A stretch of 8,938 bases of DNA, taken from the NCBI GenBank assembly GCA_018819005.1, contig JAHJQU010000430.1, positions 1 through 8,938 on the forward strand, written 5' to 3'. This DNA is from Pseudomonadota bacterium (GTDB taxonomy: Bacteria > Desulfobacterota > Desulfobacteria > Desulfobacterales > RPRI01). Made by a program: the position numbers and the translations under genes. The notes under the pieces were generated by a model that saw only the letters and a list, made by a program, of their open reading frames with translations, made no database searches and had not been told where the DNA came from. This document shows positions 1 through 5,380 of the stretch, in pieces; position 1 is the stretch's first letter, and the number at the start of each line of letters is the position of its first letter.

Positions 1-1340
1 ACCTGTCCCATGGGTGCGATAACCTGCCGCGACAGGATGACCATGGCAATCAGACCGCCCTGCGTGAGAGTTCCTTCTGAAATCATATAGACGCCGGCGA
101 TAACAGCCGCCACCACCACCGCACTTTGCACAAAAAAAGCAAAGTGATTGACGGATGATGAGAGCAGTCTCGACACGGAACCCCATTTTGCGATGTAGCC
201 GACCGATTCTTCCCACGCACGCTGGATCTGACTCTCCGCGCCGAGCATCTTGATAGTCTCAAGCCCCGATAATCCTTCAATCAAAATGGAATTTTTCTGA
301 GAGGAGGCCTTAAATGTCTTTTCAACGGCTCTTTGCAGGGGAACCTGGATCAGTATGGCATAGAGCAGCATCAATGCGATAGCGGCTATGAATATATAGA
401 CTATGCTGCCCCCGATATACCAGACAACAAAGAGGCCCAGAGCCATGAAGGGGAGGTCGATAAGAGAGGTAATGGAAAATGAGGTGACAAAATCACGGAT
501 TCCCTCGAATTCCTGCAAGTTCTTGGAAAAAGAGCCGATGGATTGAGGACGGACCTCAAGCTTAAGACCCATAACTTTCTGAAGAAGCATCGCAGATATT
601 TGCAGGTCTGCCCTCTTTCCAGCCTCATCCACAAAATAACCGCGCAATGCGCGCATTGCCGATGCAAACAGATAGATAATCGTAATGCCGATGGCGAGAA
701 CCCAGAGGGTTTCCACGGCATTGTTGGGAATCACCCTGTCATATACTATGAGAACAAAAAATGGACTGGCCAGACCAAAAACGTTGATCAGGAATGATGC
801 AACAAGAACATCACGATAGATGCGCCATGATTTAAATATGGTTCCCCAAAACCAGTGTTTTCCAGCACCTGGGCTGAGATCGTCAAGAGACCCCTTTTCC
901 ATCCGGAATTTCGGACGGACGAAAATGGCGTATCCCGAATAAAGTTTTTCCAATTCCTCCCGCAAGATGATTTTTTCTCCCATGCCTGTTTCAGGCATCA
1001 GTATCTTTAATTTTCCTCCGGACATATTTTGAACGAGGACACATGCTTGCCGTTCATTGAGAAGCAATACTGCGGGAAGTTGCATGTAGGAAATTTTTGC
1101 AAGAGATTTCTTCAAAATGCGGGTTGCCAGATCGGCCCGGGCGGCAGCCCTTGAAAACAGCTCTACCGTGAGGCGATTATGGACGAGCGGCAGACCGGAA
1201 CTTAAGCCGGCGCGGGAAGCGGGACGTCCATGCAGCTTCGTAAGCTGTATCAGGCAATCAAGAAGCGGGTCATCATGTCTATCCGCGTCCTCTCCGAGAT
1301 TCCATTCCCCCGGAGGGGCTTCTACATTAATTTCTGACAT
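1..1340 (-). CDS. lapB: LapB-type type I secretion ABC transporter (permease/ATPase), 5' part only
   Basis: Inner-membrane ATPase of a type I secretion system of the LapB/HlyB class, which energises export of large RTX adhesins through a periplasmic adaptor and a TolC channel. From the ATG at 1340 the frame stays open for 446 codons to the window edge, so the rest of the transmembrane domain and the whole nucleotide-binding domain lie outside. Residues about 22-140 match the N-terminal C39-peptidase-like domain (DPLLDCL at 25-30, HGRP at 37-40, LPAVLLL at 88-94). By my alignment the catalytic Cys position of true C39 peptidases is Pro25, so it should be a non-cleaving docking domain, as usual in this class. 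Hydrophobic segments follow at about 178-200, 210-228, 290-309, 312-332 and 400-420; the family signature VYDRVIPN is at 199-206. The ribosome site is weak (GAAAGA). LapB assignment rather than another HlyB relative rests partly on lapD and lapG nearby. Confidence 0.88.
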   Translation of the reverse strand, partial: MSEINVEAPPGEWNLGEDADRHDDPLLDCLIQLTKLHGRPASRAGLSSGLPLVHNRLTVELFSRAAARADLATRILKKSLAKISYMQLPAVLLLNERQACVLVQNMSGGKLKILMPETGMGEKIILREELEKLYSGYAIFVRPKFRMEKGSLDDLSPGAGKHWFWGTIFKSWRIYRDVLVASFLINVFGLASPFFVLIVYDRVIPNNAVETLWVLAIGITIIYLFASAMRALRGYFVDEAGKRADLQISAMLLQKVMGLKLEVRPQSIGSFSKNLQEFEGIRDFVTSFSITSLIDLPFMALGLFVVWYIGGSIVYIFIAAIALMLLYAILIQVPLQRAVEKTFKASSQKNSILIEGLSGLETIKMLGAESQIQRAWEESVGYIAKWGSVSRLLSSSVNHFAFFVQSAVVVAAVIAGVYMISEGTLTQGGLIAMVILSRQVIAPMGQ

Positions 1341-1366
1341 AGATATTGTCTTTCGATTGGGAGAAA

Positions 1367-1556
1367 ATAAACATTGACGGCTTCTTAAAAAGGCATTCTG
1401 CTGTGTTGCACTTCATCTTTCGTCATTGCAGCGTACCGGTAAGTACGCACCCTTCGGGCCCCGCGTTTGCGGTATTTCTAAAGATTCGTGCGCCTTGCAT
1501 AATGAGCTTTTTACTTTGCCATCTGAATTTCGATTTTTTCGAGTCCATAAACATTG
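1367..1556. repeat. Candidate 170-bp MITE-like dispersed repeat with 10-bp flanking direct repeats
   Basis: The decamer ATAAACATTG occurs at 1367-1376 and again, same orientation, at 1547-1556, enclosing 170 bp. The two inner ends are loosely inverted: one end reads GGCTTCTTAAAAA and the other, on the opposite strand, GGACTCGAAAAAA (9 of 13 positions agree). The interior contains a hairpin GCGTAC / GTACGC with a 6-nt loop at about 1431-1448 and no open frame of note. This is the layout of a small non-autonomous element with a target-site duplication. The general look (GTAC-type hairpin in the middle, AAAAA-GGC type ends) recalls intergenic repeats I associate with Desulfobacterota genomes, but that is memory and not a search. 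Confidence 0.4.
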
Positions 1557-1640
1557 GGGTTAAATCCCTTGACTCTGTTACTGAACATCGATAACTTCAA
1601 TCGTACATCATACATTATAACATTTCATCCTCTTTGTCGA

Positions 1641-1835
1641 GACACGATTTAGTTTTCATTCTGAAATGTCCCTTTTGTGCGATCTCGGCGTCGATCTGCG
1701 GGATTTCTTGTGCGGCATACATTGTGTATGCCTCCGCGCAATTCCTTGATTTCCTTGAGCTTGCCCAAAATTGCCGATTTCCGAATTGAAAACACCATAG
1801 TATCTTTAATTTGCTTCCGGATGGACACGATTTAG
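1641..1835. repeat. Second block bounded by a 12-bp direct repeat; possible insertion-sequence remnant
   Basis: GACACGATTTAG is found at 1641-1652 and 1824-1835 in the same orientation, 183 bp apart. The right copy continues, on the minus strand, as TGTCCATCCGGAAGC, and next to the left copy is GAAATGTCCC at about 1663-1672. Repeated TGTCC-containing motifs near a terminus are a habit of IS21-type elements, so an eroded end of such an element is one reading. No transposase frame survives. Chance repetition in AT-rich DNA is the alternative; I hold this weakly. Confidence 0.25.
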
Positions 1836-1958
1836 AAAATGTTTCCCAAAAAATCATTTTAAGTATATATTACATATTAAAATAATGCTATCCTTATACC
1901 TAAAGAAGAGCTGAAACTTTTTTCACCTTGAGAACGATTATTATTTAGGAGAAAAGCC

Positions 1959-2288
1959 ATGCTTTATGTAGAACGGGACCGAGATGGAAAAATCACTGCA
2001 TTGTACAGCAGCCCCCGTCCGGATGCAGGTGAACAGAAAACCGTAATGGATGAAGAAATTCTCGATTTTCTTCATAAAACCATCAGCGCGGATACCCGGA
2101 AGATGCTGCTGGCGTTATCGGATATGGGTATCATCCGACTGCTGGAAGATCTGATCGATCTCCTCATCCAGAAAAACGTTATTATTTTTACGGAGCTTCC
2201 GGAACAGGCCCGGGAAAGAATCACGGAGCGGAAGCGGCTTCGGGAGACGGTCGCTTCACAGGACCTGATGGTTGACGATATTTTATAA
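1959..2288 (+). CDS. Conserved hypothetical protein, 109 aa ('tryptophan synthase beta-like' small protein)
   Basis: A small soluble protein whose function is not known. It begins at an ATG with a good ribosome site (AGGAGA, 6 nt upstream). The N-terminus (LYVERDRDGKITALYSS, residues 2-18) has the look of a two-strand beta hairpin; the middle (about 31-78) is helical with a strongly conserved-looking core MGIIRLLEDLIDLLIQKNVI (56-75) followed by FTELPEQA (77-84) and a charged tail ending in DDIL. This matches my recollection of a family of roughly 100-110 residue proteins annotated as 'tryptophan synthase subunit beta like', a name that reflects no PLP-enzyme features: it is far too short and lacks the TrpB lysine motif. 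There are no membrane segments or signal peptide. It stands alone on the plus strand between lapB and lapD, divergent from the first and convergent with the second, so it is not cotranscribed with the Lap genes. Confidence 0.8.
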   Translation: MLYVERDRDGKITALYSSPRPDAGEQKTVMDEEILDFLHKTISADTRKMLLALSDMGIIRLLEDLIDLLIQKNVIIFTELPEQARERITERKRLRETVASQDLMVDDIL

Positions 2289-2304
2289 CCCTTGACGCTC
2301 TCGT

Positions 2305-2376
2305 GAGACCTTTGCATAACATTCGATTTATCGCCATATCCCAAGACATGGCGAGCGTCAGTTATTCAAAGCTCTC
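2305..2376. repeat. 72-bp nested inverted-repeat element between convergent genes
   Basis: GAGACCTTTGCATAAC (2305-2320) and GTTATTCAAAGCTCTC (2361-2376) are inverted copies agreeing at 14 of 16 positions. Inside them TCGCCAT (2331-2337) pairs with ATGGCGA (2348-2354) over a 10-nt loop, so the whole can fold as a long cruciform. A competing pair, TGACGCTC (2293-2300) with GAGCGTCA (2353-2360), is also perfect. The end sequence GAGACCTTTGCA resembles ends I associate with IS5-type elements, so a MITE is plausible; it may also end transcription of the two genes that converge here, although there is no clear T-tract after either stem. Confidence 0.55.
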
Positions 2377-2396
2377 CTTGTATAAACAGGGTGTTT

Positions 2397-4370
2397 TCAG
2401 ATTTTCATCATACCCTTGATAGGCTTCGGCTTGTCAACAATATATCCCTGAATTGCGTCAAGATTCAGCTCTTTGAGAATCTGCCACTGCTGTTCTGTTT
2501 CCACCCCTTCCGCGATAACCTTGATATCTATGCTGTGGGCTACGCTGCACAGTGAGCCGATGAAGAACCGGCTGTCACTCTCCTCGTCCTTGAGTTCCCC
2601 GGTGTAGGCCCGATCGATCTTTACATAGTCGGGACGCATTGATTTGAGGTACCGTAAATTGGAGAAGCTCTGGCCGTAATGATCGAGTCCCATGGCGTGC
2701 CCGCATTCACGTGCAAACATGCCGAAATCACTTACTAAATTCTGATTCTGAACTGCGCTGAGTTCGGAAAATTCAAAGATGATCCGGGGCGCCGTACGGG
2801 GCAGAGTCTTTAGAGAGGATTGCAGCCATTGCCTGAACGTGTCATCCTTCAGAGAGGCGGGAGACAGGTTCACCGCGATGTTTCCAACACTGAGCCGGCT
2901 GCTGTCGAGCTGCATAACCTCTTCGATAACGATTCGGTCTATGGAAGAAACGAGATTCAGGCGCTCGGCAAGGGGCATAAACACGCCGGCGCTCAAGAAT
3001 TTGCCGCCTTCCTGAATGATCCGGGAAAAAATCTCCAGATGGAGGAGTTGGTTCCTGTCGGTCGTCTTAACGACCGGCTGGGCATCGAGGCTGATTCTGC
3101 GCTCTCCGAGGGCCTTTTCAAGCATATCCTTCCAGTGCTGCTTCCCCAGCGGTGCCCTGTCCGTTTCTTCGGTAATCGCACGGACAATCCATCCGTTAGG
3201 TACCGTCTGCATGGCGGAGGTCAATGCCAGATCGGCTTCCGAGAGGAGGCGGCCGAGCGTGGTAGTTGCTTCATAGGTCGCGGCTCCCACATAGCCGATG
3301 TTGTCCGTAACCGCGAGCTGCTCAGAGGCAATCTGGCTCAGCTTGTTGGCCACGCTGCCTGCTATCGTCTCAGCATCCCATGGCGGAGCATCGGGAAGAA
3401 AGATTCCGAAGTCGCCTCCCGTAAGACGGGCAAGGGCGCAGCTAGGGTACTGTCTGGTGGCTTCCGAGAGCAGCGTCGCCACTCTTTTCAGGAATTCGTC
3501 ACCGGACTGAAAACCCTTCGTCTGGTTAAGTTTATCCAGATCGTTCAGCTTGATCAGCAGCAGAATGCCCTTGGTGACGCTGTCGCGGCGATCGAGCCGC
3601 GCGGTGATCTGAGTATCGAAATAGCGACGATTTCCCAAACCGGTTACCGGGTCGTGATAGGAACGTTCCCGTAATCCTTCGGCTTGGGTTACCTGCTCTT
3701 CGAACATCTCCTTCACTTTATTGGTCATGCGGTTCATGGCCTCGACCACGCGCCTTAGCTCCTTCGTCCAAGGCACGCGTTCCTGGATCTCATACTCCTT
3801 TCTGCACAAGGCGTCGGCCTGACGCTCCACGAGTACCAGCGGTCTGAGTAGAAAGCGCAGCCCGAATCCTCCGGCAATGAGCACGAAAATACCGCAGGCG
3901 ATGAACCACCGGGTCGTGCTGACCATATCTTCCCAGAGCGTCTTGTAAGCATAGCCGGGATGGCTTTTCACCACAATCGTGCCTGCCTGAATCCAGCCGG
4001 ACATCACATTTGCACTTGCTTCGGGGGTCTCCAGGGGGATCCAGCGGATGAACCACGGAGGAATGTTTTCGATTTTCACGCTCAGGACGCGCTCGATCAT
4101 AATATTTTGCTTGGCATCGACCAGTTTGATGACTTCGTAATATCCGCGATCGAATACTGCGTTGATCATGCTTTCAACCGAAGGCATATCATTTTTAATT
4201 ACATGCTGGGAGACGGAGAGGCCAAGAGAGGTTGCCGTATCCTGGGAATGTGATTCGAGTTGATCTACCAGGAAGGAACGGGTGCTGTCGAGCTTTGCAT
4301 ACCACGTCCCGGCAAAGAGAATAAAAAACAGAATCAGCGTAAAAATAATGAGTTGGCGGTATAGTGTCAT
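2397..4370 (-). CDS. lapD: LapD, inside-out cyclic-di-GMP receptor of the inner membrane
   Basis: 657-residue receptor that senses cytoplasmic c-di-GMP and, when loaded, holds the protease LapG in the periplasm. Order of parts: transmembrane helix 5-24; periplasmic LapD/MoxY-type domain 25-153 with the family segment GWIQAGTIVV at 125-134 (Trp126 matches the tryptophan known to contact LapG); second helix about 154-174; HAMP 175-225; GGDEF-like domain about 233-390; EAL-like domain about 410-655. Both enzyme domains are degenerate. GGDEF reads GGDF (318-321), without the Glu. The EAL position reads EIF (446-448), and the usual DD of the second metal motif reads DH (563-564). KIDR (584-587) and EGVE (621-624) remain. 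This fits a binding rather than a catalytic protein. I take the ATG at 4370 because it has a strong AGAGGGGG 8 nt upstream and gives the standard LapD N-terminus; 34 codons further upstream are open but lie over lapG. It follows lapG by 16 bp, so the two are cotranscribed. Confidence 0.95.
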   Translation of the reverse strand: MTLYRQLIIFTLILFFILFAGTWYAKLDSTRSFLVDQLESHSQDTATSLGLSVSQHVIKNDMPSVESMINAVFDRGYYEVIKLVDAKQNIMIERVLSVKIENIPPWFIRWIPLETPEASANVMSGWIQAGTIVVKSHPGYAYKTLWEDMVSTTRWFIACGIFVLIAGGFGLRFLLRPLVLVERQADALCRKEYEIQERVPWTKELRRVVEAMNRMTNKVKEMFEEQVTQAEGLRERSYHDPVTGLGNRRYFDTQITARLDRRDSVTKGILLLIKLNDLDKLNQTKGFQSGDEFLKRVATLLSEATRQYPSCALARLTGGDFGIFLPDAPPWDAETIAGSVANKLSQIASEQLAVTDNIGYVGAATYEATTTLGRLLSEADLALTSAMQTVPNGWIVRAITEETDRAPLGKQHWKDMLEKALGERRISLDAQPVVKTTDRNQLLHLEIFSRIIQEGGKFLSAGVFMPLAERLNLVSSIDRIVIEEVMQLDSSRLSVGNIAVNLSPASLKDDTFRQWLQSSLKTLPRTAPRIIFEFSELSAVQNQNLVSDFGMFARECGHAMGLDHYGQSFSNLRYLKSMRPDYVKIDRAYTGELKDEESDSRFFIGSLCSVAHSIDIKVIAEGVETEQQWQILKELNLDAIQGYIVDKPKPIKGMMKI

Positions 4371-4378
4371 TGTATAAA

Positions 4379-4386
4379 CCCCCTCT
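4379..4386 (-). promoter_or_regulatory. Ribosome binding site deciding the lapD start
   Basis: On the minus strand AGAGGGGG lies 8 nt before the ATG at 4370, immediately after the lapG stop codon (4389-4387). This supports the shorter 657-residue LapD over the in-frame ATG at 4472 inside lapG, and suggests translational coupling of the two genes. Confidence 0.8.
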
Positions 4387-5118
4387 TTACAGTTTGTTTT
4401 CCGACATCTTCTGCATGAGACCTTGCCATGGTTTGAGCCGGTCGGCACTGCCGGCCATCTTGCCTTTCCCACGCTCTTTGGCTGTCCAGAGTCCCAAGCC
4501 GTTAAAGCTGAATATAGGCATTAAATCGGTTCGTTTCGATGCTGGATCGATGGAGTCTATCAGGTTATCGATAACAAGAGGTTCGGCTCCGGGTTCGCTG
4601 TAATAGGTCAGAACCATGTGGGCTATATTATATTGAATTGCCTTAACATACGCAATGTTCAGCTTCTCTTCGGCAACACCCATCGCCTTAAGGGTGAAAT
4701 ATTTGGCAATTGCAAAATCCTCACAATCACCGGCCTTCTTGCAAAGAAACTCAAGAGGAGTCGCCCAGTAATCTTTCACTCCCCATAGGTCAATGTCGTT
4801 TACAAACAGAATTCTGCTGTTAAAAAATTTGTTGACTTTTTCGAGTTTTTCCCTGTCGGATGGGCTTTTATCATTGTGGATCAGATCTTCCCAGGCAGTG
4901 AACCGAGCCGGCGCCTCTTTGCCGCACTTCTCTTCTGCTTTCTTTAAGAACTCTTTATCGAAGCGAAAGATTGTTCCTGTAATGACCGGTGCTGCGATTA
5001 CCAGACACACGAAAAGAGTAAAAAGCGGCAGGATTGGTTTATTTTTTTTCAAATGCTTGGCCACTGTCGTTGGAGTTGACCCATCCTGTTGAGTACTTTG
5101 TTCGGAAGGGAGGGACAC
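4387..5118 (-). CDS. lapG: LapG, periplasmic cysteine protease (bacterial transglutaminase-like)
   Basis: Calcium-dependent periplasmic protease that cuts the N-terminal retention region of a LapA-type adhesin and frees it from the cell; LapD sequesters it when c-di-GMP is high. 243 residues as called. The catalytic triad is visible: Cys132 in GDCEDFAIAKYF, His167 in AHMVLTYY, Asp184 in LVIDNL. The acidic residues beside the Cys (Asp131, Glu133) are the kind used for calcium binding in the family, and LWGVKDYWATPLE (111-123) is typical. A hydrophobic stretch at about 28-49 is a signal peptide or anchor. The start is uncertain: the GTG at 5118 is the first possible codon (TAA two codons upstream) but AAGAG directly abuts it, and it places a polar 25-residue leader before the signal peptide. 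A TTG at 5052 would give MKKNKPILPLF, a classic signal peptide, but has no clear ribosome site. lapG precedes lapD by 16 bp and follows the channel gene. Confidence 0.93.
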   Translation of the reverse strand: MSLPSEQSTQQDGSTPTTVAKHLKKNKPILPLFTLFVCLVIAAPVITGTIFRFDKEFLKKAEEKCGKEAPARFTAWEDLIHNDKSPSDREKLEKVNKFFNSRILFVNDIDLWGVKDYWATPLEFLCKKAGDCEDFAIAKYFTLKAMGVAEEKLNIAYVKAIQYNIAHMVLTYYSEPGAEPLVIDNLIDSIDPASKRTDLMPIFSFNGLGLWTAKERGKGKMAGSADRLKPWQGLMQKMSENKL

Positions 5119-5164
5119 CTCTTACTGTATCCGGGCGCTGCTATGAGAAACTCCGGCATCATAC

Positions 5165-5195
5165 CACCATGCACATCCGGGACGTGTGCATGGTG
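5165..5195. repeat. Perfect 11-bp inverted repeat upstream of lapG
   Basis: CACCATGCACA (5165-5175) and TGTGCATGGTG (5185-5195) are exact inverted copies around a 9-nt loop. The hairpin would lie in the mRNA between the channel gene and lapG, about 47 nt before the GTG start. There is no T-tract after it, so a plain rho-independent terminator is unlikely; an RNA processing or stability signal, or a palindromic repeat element, fits better. Confidence 0.7.
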
Positions 5196-5207
5196 TTCTA
5201 TTGAAGC

Positions 5208-5229
5208 TCCCCGCCACAAGCAGCGGGGA
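5208..5229. repeat. REP-like GC-rich hairpin
   Basis: TCCCCGC (5208-5214) pairs with GCGGGGA (5223-5229) over an 8-nt loop. Palindromes built as CCCCGCTGCTTG..GCGGGG are familiar to me as dispersed extragenic repeats in several proteobacterial groups, so I call it REP-like. It sits in the same operon spacer as the palindromes at 5165-5195 and 5262-5277. Confidence 0.6.
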
Positions 5230-5261
5230 ATGCGTTCACTGTTTCGGTTCAACTGCGCGGC

Positions 5262-5277
5262 AAAGTCCCAGGACTTT
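5262..5277. repeat. 16-bp palindrome at the end of the channel gene
   Basis: AAAGTCC (5262-5268) and GGACTTT (5271-5277) are exact inverted copies separated by 2 bp. It overlaps the TAA (5278-5276) that would end the frame-restored channel protein. The near-zero spacer favours a DNA-level palindrome over an RNA hairpin; no function is evident. Confidence 0.55.
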
Positions 5278-5380
5278 AATCCATCGGTTTATCCCATTCC
5301 GGCGGCAAGGGGATCAGCTCCGTCAGCTTAGCCTCAACTATGCTTTCGTCAGGCATTTTCAGGCCCAGGGTATCTATCAA
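5276..5380 (-). pseudogene. Displaced C-terminal tail of the TolC-like channel gene (frameshifted)
   Basis: Just past the in-frame TGA of the channel gene (5379-5377), another frame reads LIDTLGLKMP at once and continues for 34 residues to a TAA at 5278-5276. Joined to the preceding residues this gives YRVLSGMG-x-LIDTLGLKMPDE, where x is one codon short of a base. That is how TolC/AggA-type channels normally end (YR-L---G-LL--LGL). Composition is protein-like (acidic, P-rich end, IPLPPEWDKPMD). Inserting one base near 5382 fuses both parts into a protein of about 460 residues, the usual family length. It could be a real mutation, an assembly error, or a programmed shift; GGGAGG is not a classic slippery site. 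Confidence 0.7.

Larger units (their letters stand above)
1341..1958. other. Divergent gap between lapB and the 109-aa gene; no convincing gene
   Basis: Over 600 bp separate two divergent start codons. I find no frame with a convincing ribosome site and protein-like composition. The longest candidates (1346-1594 on plus, 1615-1857 on minus) are discussed under rejected items. What the gap does hold is repeat structure: a block bounded by a 10-bp direct repeat (1367-1556) and a second block bounded by a 12-bp direct repeat (1641-1835), listed separately. Upstream promoters for lapB and for the plus-strand gene must lie here; the AT-rich stretch at about 1858-1905 is the likely place for the latter, but I see no -35/-10 pair good enough to call. 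Confidence 0.6.

Noticed and set aside
1346..1594. 82-codon plus-strand frame
   Set aside because: Translates across the direct-repeat-bounded element and begins antisense to the lapB leader; no ribosome site and no family resemblance.
1615..1857. 80-codon minus-strand frame in the lapB upstream gap
   Set aside because: No ribosome site, Cys/Trp/Lys mixture not protein-like throughout, and it spans the direct-repeat block. A scrap of an old transposase cannot be excluded.
2820..3674. 284-codon open frame on the plus strand
   Set aside because: It lies wholly opposite lapD; composition is low-complexity Arg/Gly-type typical of antisense frames and it has no recognisable domain.
4371..4472. 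34-codon N-terminal extension of lapD from an ATG at 4472
   Set aside because: It overlaps the lapG coding end, is Cys/Arg-rich and unlike LapD, and the ATG at 4370 has a strong ribosome site and the standard N-terminus.
5049..5252. 67-codon minus-strand frame overlapping the start of lapG
   Set aside because: Covers two palindromes, has no good start signal, and overlaps the lapG 5' end in another frame.
5053..5275. Group II intron or retron RNA in the lapG upstream spacer
   Set aside because: Hairpins are present but I see no domain V-like sequence and no reverse transcriptase in the window.
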